This document shows, piece by piece, positions 22,238-28,782 of a stretch of DNA of 28,782 bases. The stretch is from VRUE01 sp036376915 (GTDB lineage Bacteria > Actinomycetota > Thermoleophilia > Solirubrobacterales > 70-9). Each line of letters opens with the position of its first letter. Within the stretch, counting starts at the first letter, position 1. The position numbers and the translations under genes are program-made. Location: contig DASUZK010000046.1 in the NCBI GenBank assembly GCA_036376915.1, forward strand, positions 1 through 28,782, given 5' to 3'. Under the pieces are notes generated by a model, which did not search any database, was not told the DNA's origin, and saw nothing but the letters and a program-made list of their open reading frames with translations.

Positions 22238-23932
22238 ATGAGCTCAAACGGCGCCACCACGACCAGGCTCCCGCGCCCGCGCTCCAGCGCAGTCTTCGAC
22301 GGGCCCGACCGCGCCCACGCGCGCGCCTACATGAAGGGCATCGGCTTCGACGACGATGCGCTCAGCCGGCCGACGATCGGGATCGCCAACACCTGGACCG
22401 AGGCGATGCCCTGCAACTTCCACCTGCGCGGCCTCGCCGAGCACGTCAAGCAGGGCGTGCGCGCCGCCGGCGGCACGCCGATGGAGTTCAACACGGTCGC
22501 CGTCTCCGACGGGGTGACGATGGGCACCCAGGGGATGAAGGCCTCCCTGATCAGCCGCGAGGTGATCGCCGACTCGATCGAGCTGATGGCGCGCGGCTAC
22601 CAGTTCGACGCGATCGTCGCCCTCTGCGCCTGTGACAAGACGATTCCGGGCTGCGCGATGGCGCTGGCCCGCCTCGACGTTCCGTCCGTCGTCCTCTACG
22701 GCGGCTCGATCGCCCCCGGCCACTGGCACGGGCGCGACGTCACCATCCTCGACATCTTCGAGGCGATCGGCGCCCACAACGCGGGTGACATGAGCGACGA
22801 GGAACTGCACGAGCTCGAGGGGGTCGCCAGCCCCGGCGCCGGCGCCTGCGGCGGCCAGTTCACCGCCAACACGATGGCCTGCGCCTTCGAGGCCCTCGGG
22901 ATCAGCGCCGGCGGCTCGGCGATGGTGCCCGCCGAGGACGACGACAAGGGGACGGTCGCCGAGCGGATCGGCGAGCTGGTGCTGAACGTCCTCGTCGAGG
23001 ACCTGCGGCCGAGCAAGGTGATCACCCGCGACTCGCTCGAGAACGCGATCGCCTGCGTCTGTGCCTCCGGCGGCTCGACCAACGCCGTCCTGCACCTGAT
23101 CGCGCTCGCCCGCGAGCTCGAGATCGAGCTGACGATGGACGATTTCGAGCGCGTCTCCCGCGCGACGCCGCTCTTCGCCGACCTCAAGCCCGGCGGACGC
23201 TTCGTCGCCACCGACCTCTACGCCGCCGGCGGCGTGCCGGTGATCCTCAAGCGGCTGGCCGAAGCGGGCAGCCTGCACGAGGACGCGATCACGGTCACCG
23301 GGAAGACGATCGGCGAGGTGGCGACCGAGGCGACCGAGGCCCCCGGCCAGGAGGTCGTGCGCCCGCTCGGCGACCCGGTGAAGAGCGAAGGCGGCCTGGC
23401 GATCCTGGGCGGCAACCTCGCGCCCGAAGGGGCGGTGGTGAAGCTCGCCGGCACCGAGCGGACCCAGCAGACGGGGCCCGCCCGGGTCTTCGAGTCCGAA
23501 GAGGAATGCTTCCGCGCGGTCAAGGGCCAGAAGATCGAGCCGGGCGACGTCGTCGTCATCCGCAACGAGGGCCCGGTCGGCGGGCCCGGCATGCGCGAGA
23601 TGCTGCAGGTCACCGCGGCGATCGTCGGCGAGGGGCTGGGGGAGAGCGTGGCGATGGTCACCGACGGGCGCTTCTCCGGTGCCACCCGCGGCCTGATGAT
23701 CGGCCACGTCGCCCCCGAGGCGGCGAAGGGCGGCCCGATCGCGGCGATCCGCGAGGGCGACAAGATCACCGTCGACATCGGCGCCCGCCGCCTCGACGTG
23801 GACCTCTCAGACGAGGAGATCGCCGAGCGGGTGGCCGGATACAGCTCCCCGCCTTCCCCCTTCGGCCCCGGAGTGATGGCCAAGTACGCCGCTACCGTCT
23901 CCTCTGCTTCGCAGGGGGCCGTGACCGCCTAG
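22238..23932 (+). CDS. ilvD: Dihydroxy-acid dehydratase
   Basis: IlvD dehydrates dihydroxy acids to the 2-keto acid precursors of valine, isoleucine and leucine. The 564-aa protein has the three conserved iron-sulfur cysteines: C59 (MPCNFHL), C132 (CDKTIPGC) and C204 (GACGGQFTANTM). The residues NTVAVSDGVTMGTQGMK, RNEGPVGGPGMREM and TDGRFSGATRG are also present. The length fits the bacterial [2Fe-2S]-type group, but cluster type cannot be proven from sequence. The ATG lies nine bases after the thiD stop. The stop codon overlaps the opposing hydrolase stop in CTAG (23929-23932). Other ilv genes are not in the window. Confidence 0.96.
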   Translation: MSSNGATTTRLPRPRSSAVFDGPDRAHARAYMKGIGFDDDALSRPTIGIANTWTEAMPCNFHLRGLAEHVKQGVRAAGGTPMEFNTVAVSDGVTMGTQGMKASLISREVIADSIELMARGYQFDAIVALCACDKTIPGCAMALARLDVPSVVLYGGSIAPGHWHGRDVTILDIFEAIGAHNAGDMSDEELHELEGVASPGAGACGGQFTANTMACAFEALGISAGGSAMVPAEDDDKGTVAERIGELVLNVLVEDLRPSKVITRDSLENAIACVCASGGSTNAVLHLIALARELEIELTMDDFERVSRATPLFADLKPGGRFVATDLYAAGGVPVILKRLAEAGSLHEDAITVTGKTIGEVATEATEAPGQEVVRPLGDPVKSEGGLAILGGNLAPEGAVVKLAGTERTQQTGPARVFESEEECFRAVKGQKIEPGDVVVIRNEGPVGGPGMREMLQVTAAIVGEGLGESVAMVTDGRFSGATRGLMIGHVAPEAAKGGPIAAIREGDKITVDIGARRLDVDLSDEEIAERVAGYSSPPSPFGPGVMAKYAATVSSASQGAVTA

Positions 23933-24816
23933 TCGCTCAGGAACTCCTCGAGCAGGCGATTGAAGCGCGCCGGCCGCTCCATCTGCGGCACGTGCCCGGT
24001 CTTCTCGAAGATCGCCAGCCGTGAGTGGGGGATGCGGCGGTTGTAGCTGTGCGCGGCCACCGACGGGATCACCCAGTCGTCGGTGCCCCAGACGATCATC
24101 ACCGGGATCTCGATCTCTTCCAGGCGGTCGCGGGCGTCATATTCGATCACGGCGTCAAGGGCGTCGGCGAAGCCCGGCGCCGGCAGCCCCGAGGCCATCT
24201 GCTCCCAGAGCAGCTCCTTGCGCAGCCGCCCCGGGTAGCGCATGAAGAACCGGAACATCGCGTAGCGGGCGCGCCGGCGGGCGACGACCTGCCTGGCCAC
24301 CTTGCCGAACCCCGGACCGAAAGTTCCCCAGGCCTGCGAGGTCGCCTTGCCCCGCTCGTGCGGAAGCCAGGTGTTGAGCAGGCCCGCGGCCGAGACGAGG
24401 ACGAGCCGGTCGAAGCGCTCCGGCGCGGAGAGCACCGCCTCGCCGGCGACCAGGCCGCCCATCGAATTGCCGACCAGCGTCGCGCCCCGCTCGATCCCGA
24501 GCTTCTCGCAGAAGTCGTGCAGCAGTTGTCCGTACGCGTACATGTCGATCGGCCAGGAGGGCATCGGGCTGGCGCCGAAGCCGGGAAGGTCGAGCGCGAT
24601 CGCGCGCCGCTCGCGGCCGAAGTGGGGCAGGTTCTCCAGCCAGTTCTGCCAGGAGCCGGAGATGCCGTGGACGAAGACGACCGGATCGCCCTCGCCGATC
24701 TCGGCGTAGTTGACCGTGGCGCCGGGCAGGGCGACCTGGCGCACGTGGGGGCGCCAGTCGATCCTCAGCCATTCGGGATCGGGGTTGCCGTAGTCGTCGG
24801 CTGACTTCTCAGGCAT
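23929..24816 (-). CDS. Alpha/beta-fold hydrolase, substrate unknown
   Basis: This 295-aa protein has the alpha/beta hydrolase pattern. It has an oxyanion-hole HG in PVVFVHGISGSWQNWLENLP, the nucleophile elbow GNSMGG with Ser118, an Asp in VWGTDDWVIP, and the catalytic His in TGHVPQMERP near the end. The cap region (about 145-210) is rich in Arg and aromatics. Such enzymes include esterases, C-C bond hydrolases and haloperoxidase-like proteins, and sequence alone does not separate them. It overlaps the upstream gene (24809-25546) by eight bases, so the two are translated from one message. Confidence 0.88.
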   Translation of the reverse strand: MPEKSADDYGNPDPEWLRIDWRPHVRQVALPGATVNYAEIGEGDPVVFVHGISGSWQNWLENLPHFGRERRAIALDLPGFGASPMPSWPIDMYAYGQLLHDFCEKLGIERGATLVGNSMGGLVAGEAVLSAPERFDRLVLVSAAGLLNTWLPHERGKATSQAWGTFGPGFGKVARQVVARRRARYAMFRFFMRYPGRLRKELLWEQMASGLPAPGFADALDAVIEYDARDRLEEIEIPVMIVWGTDDWVIPSVAAHSYNRRIPHSRLAIFEKTGHVPQMERPARFNRLLEEFLSD

Positions 24817-25546
24817 AGCCCATACGTTCGAGTATGGGTATCTCGCGGATCTGCGGTGGCTGCAGGTGGTCCCAGAGGATGCCGCGCGGCCGCTCGTACT
24901 GGCGCTCGACCTCGATCACGGCGCGCGGCGTGGCGATCACGTCGACCGGCAGGTCGTGCGACGTCATCATCAGGTGGCGGTGCAGGACCTGGGTCGGGTG
25001 GACGGTCGTCGCCACCGTGGTGTGGCCGTCGATCTTGCCGGCGTCGATCAGCACGCCGTACTCGAGGTCGGAGTAGCCCCCGCCCTTTCCGACCCGGGCA
25101 CCGCTGAGGTTCACGGCGACCGAGCCGCAGAGCACGAAGTCGATCTCGGGCAGCTCGTCGAGGGCCGTCACGCCCCCATGCTTGAGCGCCCCCTTGATCG
25201 TCGCCGCCTCTTTCACGGCGCGCTTGGTGAGCTTCTTCGGGTCGAGGACCCGGAAGGGATGGGGATCGCGCAGGCGCGGCACGGCCATGATCACGACCTT
25301 GCCTTCTTCCAGGGCCATGCGCCTGGCGTAGGTCTGGGGGGAGTCGGGGTTTGCCTTGATCACCAGGGCGCGCTTCCAGAGCCTGTAGCTGGCCAGCTTC
25401 TCGGCCGCCAGCTTCGCCCCGGCGAAATTGGGGATGCGACCCTCGGCGCCCGGGAAGCGGGACACGCCCTCACGGTCCATCGCCTTCCAGACCTCCTTGC
25501 GGACGTCGTCCTTGGAGCCCTTGCGGGCGTTGGCCTTGGCACTCAT
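24809..25546 (-). CDS. 5-formyltetrahydrofolate cyclo-ligase family protein
   Basis: This family converts 5-formyl-THF to 5,10-methenyl-THF with ATP. The 245-aa product belongs to the longer subgroup that resembles MTHFSD-type proteins. An N-terminal KDDVRKEVWKAMDREGVSRF and GRIPNFAGA is followed by a variable core. The signature GARVGKGGGYSDLEYG lies at 149-164, with GKGGGYSD as the nucleotide-loop equivalent. Activity is likely but not certain, since this subgroup is less studied than the short enzyme. It shares eight bases with the hydrolase downstream and is divergent from the L,D-transpeptidase with only 39 bases between them. Confidence 0.82.
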   Translation of the reverse strand: MSAKANARKGSKDDVRKEVWKAMDREGVSRFPGAEGRIPNFAGAKLAAEKLASYRLWKRALVIKANPDSPQTYARRMALEEGKVVIMAVPRLRDPHPFRVLDPKKLTKRAVKEAATIKGALKHGGVTALDELPEIDFVLCGSVAVNLSGARVGKGGGYSDLEYGVLIDAGKIDGHTTVATTVHPTQVLHRHLMMTSHDLPVDVIATPRAVIEVERQYERPRGILWDHLQPPQIREIPILERMGYA

Positions 25547-25585
25547 CGGTCAGCGGAACGATATCCGCCATGACGACCGGATCGT

Positions 25586-26641
25586 GTGCCTAAACTTCCC
25601 TTAGTGGGTCGCAAAGGCAAAATTGCGATCGTCGCAATCCTGGCTCTCCTCGTCCTCGGCGTCTCCGTCGGCTATGCCTACGACACCACGCAGCAGGACG
25701 AGATCGCCGATGGGGTGACGATCGCCGGGGTCGACGTCGGCGGCATGAACGCCGAGGAAGCGAAGCGGGCGGTGCGCCTCCAGCTGCTGCGGCCCCTGCG
25801 CCACTCGATCCGCGTCGGCTACGGCGGCGAGAGCTGGGAGCTCCCCGGCGAGAAGCTCGAGGTTCGTGCCGATCTCGACGTCGCGGTGGAAGAAGCGCTC
25901 GAGGACAGTCAGGAGGGCGGGTTTCCCGGTCGACTGGTGCGCTACGTGACCGGCGAAGACGTCGAAGAGCGGATCGGCGCCGACGTCACCTACTCCCAGC
26001 CTGCGATCAACCGCTTCGTGCGCCGCGTCGCCGCCGCCGTCGACCGCGAAGCCAGGGACGCGACGGTGGAACCCAGCGCCGAATCGCTGGTCGTGGTCAA
26101 GGCCCAGAACGGGCGCAAGCTTCGCGACAACCTGCTCACGCGCCAGCTCAAGGCCGCCGTCCTCAACGCGGACGCCGACCACACGATCGCCGCTCGCACC
26201 CACTACACGAAACCCGAGGTGACTACCCAGGAAGTCGCCAGCTCCTACCCGTCGTACCTGACGCTCGACCGCGGCACCTACACGCTCCGCCTCTGGGAAG
26301 ACCTGAAGCTGGCCAAGACCTACACGGTGGCGGTCGGCCAGGAAGGGCTCGAAACGCCGGAAGGCCTCTACGCGATCCAGGAAAAGGAAGAAAACCCGAC
26401 CTGGCACGTGCCCGAATCGGACTGGGCCGGGAGCCTCGCCGGCCAGGACATCCCGCCGGGCCCCTCCAACCCGATCAAGGCGCGCTGGATGGGGATCTTC
26501 GAAGGCGCCGGCATCCACGGCACCGAAGACACCTACTCGCTGGGCTCTGCCGCCTCGCACGGCTGCGTGCGAATGGCGATTCCCGACGTGGAAGAACTGT
26601 ACGACCGAGTAGACGTAGGCACCCCCATCTACATCGGCTGA
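25586..26641 (+). CDS. L,D-transpeptidase with peptidoglycan-binding domain
   Basis: L,D-transpeptidases make 3-3 cross-links in peptidoglycan or attach proteins to it. The 351-aa product has an N-terminal signal anchor (KIAIVAILALLVLGVSVGYAY, about 11-31 from GTG 25586; GTG 25604 is an alternative start). A VanW/YoaR-type peptidoglycan-binding region follows (about 35-200, beginning GVTIAGVDVGGMNAEEA). The C-terminal YkuD catalytic domain carries HGT...SHGCVRM with nucleophile Cys327. It acts outside the membrane. Its start is only 39 bases from the opposing folate gene, so promoters must overlap coding DNA or leaders. GAA codons are commoner here than in neighbouring genes. Confidence 0.92.
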   Translation: MPKLPLVGRKGKIAIVAILALLVLGVSVGYAYDTTQQDEIADGVTIAGVDVGGMNAEEAKRAVRLQLLRPLRHSIRVGYGGESWELPGEKLEVRADLDVAVEEALEDSQEGGFPGRLVRYVTGEDVEERIGADVTYSQPAINRFVRRVAAAVDREARDATVEPSAESLVVVKAQNGRKLRDNLLTRQLKAAVLNADADHTIAARTHYTKPEVTTQEVASSYPSYLTLDRGTYTLRLWEDLKLAKTYTVAVGQEGLETPEGLYAIQEKEENPTWHVPESDWAGSLAGQDIPPGPSNPIKARWMGIFEGAGIHGTEDTYSLGSAASHGCVRMAIPDVEELYDRVDVGTPIYIG

Positions 26642-26774
26642 GCGGGGCCCGGCGCATATCGGCGTCCTCGGTCGCTCACGTGCTGAAGCACGCTTCGCTC
26701 CCTGCGTCCTTGATCTGCTTGGTCCTCGCCCCGCTCAGAGGACGTGATGAGGCGAGGACGAATCCTCATCATGT
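26639..26774 (+). promoter_or_regulatory. Leader with competing hairpins before the Xer gene
   Basis: TGAGCGGGGC (26639-26648, including the previous stop codon) pairs with 26728-26737. CGTGC-TGAA-GCACG is a hairpin at 26679-26692. GTCCTCGCC (26722-26730) pairs with GGCGAGGAC (26751-26759). Bases 26742-26752 pair with 26764-26774 (one G-T wobble) and would cover the likely GTG start at 26773. The first, third and fourth pairings exclude one another. This looks like an alternating leader, but terminator plus chance is also possible. Confidence 0.4.
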
Positions 26775-27654
26775 GGCCTGGGCTGATGCATTGACCGCTT
26801 ATGACCGTGATCTGAGGGGGCGTGGCATGGCTGAGCGCACACGTCGCGCCTATGCGGTCGACCTCGGGCAGTTCGTGGAGTGGGCGGGGGAGCGGGCGCC
26901 GGGGGAGATCCGCCACCGCGACGTGCGCCGCTACGCGGCGGGGCTCTCCTCGGCGGGGATGGCGCCGGCGACGGTCGCCCGCAAGCTGGCGGCGATCCGC
27001 GGGCTCTTCGACTTCCTCGTCCGCACCGAGCGGGTCGGCCAGAACCCGGCCGACCTCGTCTCCAGCCCGAAGCGGGAGGAGAAGCTGCCGCAGGTGCTCT
27101 CGGTCACGCAGATGCGCGACCTGCTGGAGAGGATCCCCGCCCGCACGCCGCTGGAGCTGCGCGACCGCGCGATGCTCGAGCTGGCCTACTCCTGCGGCCT
27201 GCGCTGCGAGGAGATCGTCAACCTCGACCTCGGTGCCCTCGACTTCGAGACCGAGCAGCTGCGCGTGCTCGGCAAGGGGTCCAAGGAGCGCCTCCTGCCG
27301 GTCGGCGAGCCCGCCCAGCAAGCCCTGCGGCGCTACACCGAACGCGGCCGCCACGCCCTCGCCTCCGACCCGCGTGAGCCCGCGCTCTTCCTCTCCAAGA
27401 GCGGCCGACGCCTCTCCAACTCCGACGTCACCCGCCGCCTGGGGCTCTGGGTTCGCGAGGCCGCGCTGGCAGCAGGGGTCTCGCCCCACTCGCTGAGACA
27501 CAGCTTCGCGACGCACCTGCTGGAGGGCGGCGCCGACCTGCGGACGATCCAGGAGCTGCTCGGCCACGCCTCGATCTCGACCACACAGGTCTACACTCGC
27601 GTCGATGCCGCCCGCCTGCGCGACGCGTACGCCGCGACCCATCCGCGGGCATGA
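26773..27654 (+). CDS. xerC: Tyrosine recombinase XerC/XerD
   Basis: Xer recombinases resolve chromosome dimers at dif near the division septum. From GTG 26773 the 293-aa protein has the usual N-terminal SAM-like core-binding domain (LTAYDRDLRGRGMAERTRRAY). The catalytic domain has Arg144 (CGLRCEE), Lys168 (LGKGSKE), His239-x-x-Arg242 (HSLRH), His265 (LLGHAS) and nucleophile Tyr274 (TTQVYTRV). The frame stays open to GTG 26680, but that stretch is hairpin DNA without family resemblance. ATG 26827 has a good GAGGGGG site but would remove the conserved first helix. Position beside whiG and dprA suggests the XerC ortholog; XerC and XerD cannot be separated by motifs alone. Confidence 0.9.
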   Translation: MAWADALTAYDRDLRGRGMAERTRRAYAVDLGQFVEWAGERAPGEIRHRDVRRYAAGLSSAGMAPATVARKLAAIRGLFDFLVRTERVGQNPADLVSSPKREEKLPQVLSVTQMRDLLERIPARTPLELRDRAMLELAYSCGLRCEEIVNLDLGALDFETEQLRVLGKGSKERLLPVGEPAQQALRRYTERGRHALASDPREPALFLSKSGRRLSNSDVTRRLGLWVREAALAAGVSPHSLRHSFATHLLEGGADLRTIQELLGHASISTTQVYTRVDAARLRDAYAATHPRA

Positions 27655-27678
27655 TCGGCAATAACCCGTCAGCGACTC

Positions 27679-27684
27679 TAGAAT
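27679..27684 (+). promoter_or_regulatory. Possible -10 element of the sigma-factor gene
   Basis: TAGAAT lies 13 bases before the ATG of the sigma-factor gene in a 43-base gap. No clear -35 is visible. If used, the transcript would have a very short leader. Confidence 0.25.
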
Positions 27685-27697
27685 CACGGCCGGAGCC

Positions 27698-28471
27698 ATG
27701 GAAACAGGGGTAAAAGAGGTTGAGCTTCGCGACCTGTGGCGCCGCTACAAGGGCGAAGGGGACGCCAGCGCCCGCGAGCGCCTGGTCGTCGCCTACTCGC
27801 CGATGGTCAAGTTCGTCGCCGGGCGCCTCGGGGCCGGGCTGCCCTCACACGTCGATGATGCCGACCTGATCTCCTACGGCCTGATGGGCCTGATCGGCGC
27901 GATCGAGCGCTTCGAGCCCGAGCGCGGGATCAAGTTCGAGACCTTCGCGATGACCCGGATCCGCGGCGCGATCATCGACGAGCTGCGCTCGCTCGACTGG
28001 GTGCCGCGCTCGGTGCGCTCGCGGGCCCGCGAGATCGAGGCGGCGCAGGCCGCGCTCGAGCACGAGCTGCAGCGCGCCCCGACGGAGACCGAGCTGGCCG
28101 AGAAGCTCAAGATCAGCGAGGACGAACTGCAGGCCTCGCTGCTGGAGATCGCCAACTCCTCGGTCTACGCGCTCGACGAGCTCTGGACCGTTTCGGATTC
28201 CTCCGGCGACCAAGTCTCGCTGCTCGACACGATCTCCGACCCTCGTGCCGAGGATCCGCAGGAGTCGCTTGCCAGCAGCGAGGTCAAGGACCGCCTGACC
28301 GAGGCGATCGCCTCGCTGCCCGAGCGCGAGCAGCTCGTTATCGCGCTCTACTACTACGAGAACCTCACCCTGCGCGAGATCGGCGAGGTCCTCGGCGTCA
28401 CTGAGTCGCGCGTCTCCCAGCTGCACACCAAGGCAGTGATGCGCCTCAAGTCCGGGCTTCAGGCCGTCTAG
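27698..28471 (+). CDS. whiG: RNA polymerase sigma factor of the FliA/WhiG type
   Basis: This 257-aa alternative sigma factor has regions 2, 3 and 4. Region 2 shows VKFVAGRLGAGLPSHVDDADLIS, GLMGLIGAIERFEPERGIKFET and the -10 recognition part RIRGAIIDELRSLDWVPRSVR. Region 3 lies at about 110-150 (APTETELAEKLKISEDEL). Region 4 is LPEREQLVIALYYYENLTLREIGEVLGVTESRVSQLHTKAV. The DELRSLDWVPRSVR motif is characteristic of FliA/WhiG/SigD. In Streptomyces WhiG sits in this neighbourhood and controls sporulation; elsewhere FliA controls flagella. No flagellar or sporulation gene and no anti-sigma gene is visible here, so the regulon is unknown. GGAG lies just before the ATG. Confidence 0.9.
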   Translation: METGVKEVELRDLWRRYKGEGDASARERLVVAYSPMVKFVAGRLGAGLPSHVDDADLISYGLMGLIGAIERFEPERGIKFETFAMTRIRGAIIDELRSLDWVPRSVRSRAREIEAAQAALEHELQRAPTETELAEKLKISEDELQASLLEIANSSVYALDELWTVSDSSGDQVSLLDTISDPRAEDPQESLASSEVKDRLTEAIASLPEREQLVIALYYYENLTLREIGEVLGVTESRVSQLHTKAVMRLKSGLQAV

Positions 28472-28498
28472 CGCCGGTCCCGCTGAGGGTTGGGTAGG

Positions 28499-28637
28499 GG
28501 GAGCCTGGCCGTCCTCCAGTCGAATTGAGCACCGCGCGTAAGCGCGGTGCAACCAGGAGCGCGGCCTACGGCCGCGCAGACATCGGATTGCATTTCCGCC
28601 GCTTCGCGACATTCGCCTGGAGGACGGCCAGGCTCCC
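28499..28637. repeat. Large nested palindrome after whiG
   Basis: Bases 28499-28519 are a perfect 21-base inverted repeat of 28617-28637. Inside lie two perfect hairpins: GCACCGCGC-GTAA-GCGCGGTGC (28529-28550) with a GNRA loop, and GCGCGGCC-TAC-GGCCGCGC (28559-28577). About 39 unpaired bases follow. The overall cross shape resembles the elements at 3361 and 4576, though arm sequences differ. It may end the whiG transcript, form a structured RNA, or be a mobile palindrome. Confidence 0.6.
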
Positions 28638-28688
28638 TTCCAACACGTCACCGAATCACGCCCAGATTGCGAACCCGGTCTCAGGATT

Positions 28689-28713
28689 CCCAAGCTTTTA
28701 AAAAGAGCTTGGG
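28689..28713. terminator. Hairpin with A/T-rich loop
   Basis: CCCAAGCT (28689-28696) pairs with AGCTTGGG (28706-28713), and the stem extends inward by three weaker pairs through TTT/AAG. The loop is A-rich. Read on the minus strand, a T5 run lies within the stem-loop rather than after it, so it is not a classical terminator in either direction. Confidence 0.35.
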
Positions 28714-28782
28714 GCGCCCGAAACGGCACACAGGCATCTGAAGCTTTTGGGAAGCCGGGTGAGGCCCTCGGGGGGAGGAGCT

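Larger units (their letters stand above)
28472..28782. other. Gene-free end of window with palindromes
   Basis: There is no convincing gene in these 311 bases. They hold the nested palindrome at 28499-28637, a hairpin at 28689-28713, and a purine-rich end (GGGGGGAGGAGCT) that could be a ribosome site for a gene beginning beyond the window. Small open frames here consist mostly of palindrome sequence. Confidence 0.6.

Noticed and set aside
26680..26772. An N-terminal extension of the Xer recombinase from GTG 26680
   Set aside because: It translates hairpin DNA and has no resemblance to Xer N-termini.
28547..28741. A 64-codon small gene after whiG
   Set aside because: It is composed mostly of palindrome sequence, has no ribosome site and shows no motif.
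1..28782. tRNA, rRNA, CRISPR arrays, transposases, prophage genes, SRP RNA
   Set aside because: I looked in all gaps between genes and saw no cloverleaf, regularly spaced repeat, transposase motif or SRP RNA-like structure. The nested palindromes lack spacer periodicity and coding content.

Overview
The window is chromosomal DNA from a very GC-rich bacterium, most likely a deep-branching actinobacterium of the Thermoleophilia/Solirubrobacterales kind. This is an inference from three things: GC content of roughly 70 percent or more in most genes, abundant GTG and TTG starts, and gene order. The order recG-rsmD-coaD-(coiled-coil)-yceD-rpmF-...-rnc-...-smc-...-ftsY-...-ffh-...-rpsP-khpA-trmD-rplS-lepB-rnhB-yraN-comM-dprA-...-xer-whiG follows the housekeeping block known from Streptomyces and Mycobacterium. 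No rRNA, tRNA, CRISPR array, transposase or phage gene was seen.

Region 1 (1-6900) holds the end of recG, rsmD and coaD. A SepIVA/DivIVA-like coiled-coil gene, an inverted yceD and a small methyltransferase follow. Then comes a compact fatty-acid/ribosome/RNA operon: rpmF, plsX, acpP, rnc. Region 2 (6950-14810) is a chromosome-segregation and protein-targeting segment: an unusually short smc, a wax ester synthase/DGAT-type acyltransferase, ftsY and ffh. Between ftsY and ffh sits an AT-richer, opposite-strand gene for a secreted protein with two eight-cysteine repeats. Region 3 (14869-18267) is the translation/secretion run rpsP, khpA, trmD, rplS, lepB, rnhB, with rimM missing. Region 4 (18264-22228) has yraN, comM, dprA and thiD. 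Region 5 (22238-28471) has ilvD, a hydrolase/folate-enzyme pair on the minus strand, an L,D-transpeptidase, a Xer recombinase and a WhiG/FliA-type sigma factor. The last 311 bases carry no convincing gene but do contain a large nested palindrome.

The most unusual points are these. The SMC protein is 825 aa with no recognisable hinge. RNase III has two changed metal-ligand positions. bL19 carries an acidic tail of about 160 residues. A duplicated eight-cysteine exported protein splits the two SRP GTPase genes. There is also a set of long nested palindromes between genes (3361-3438, 4576-4670, 26639-26774, 28499-28637), one of which (1-58) lies inside the recG reading frame. Functions are assigned from motifs read by eye and from known gene order; no database search was possible.
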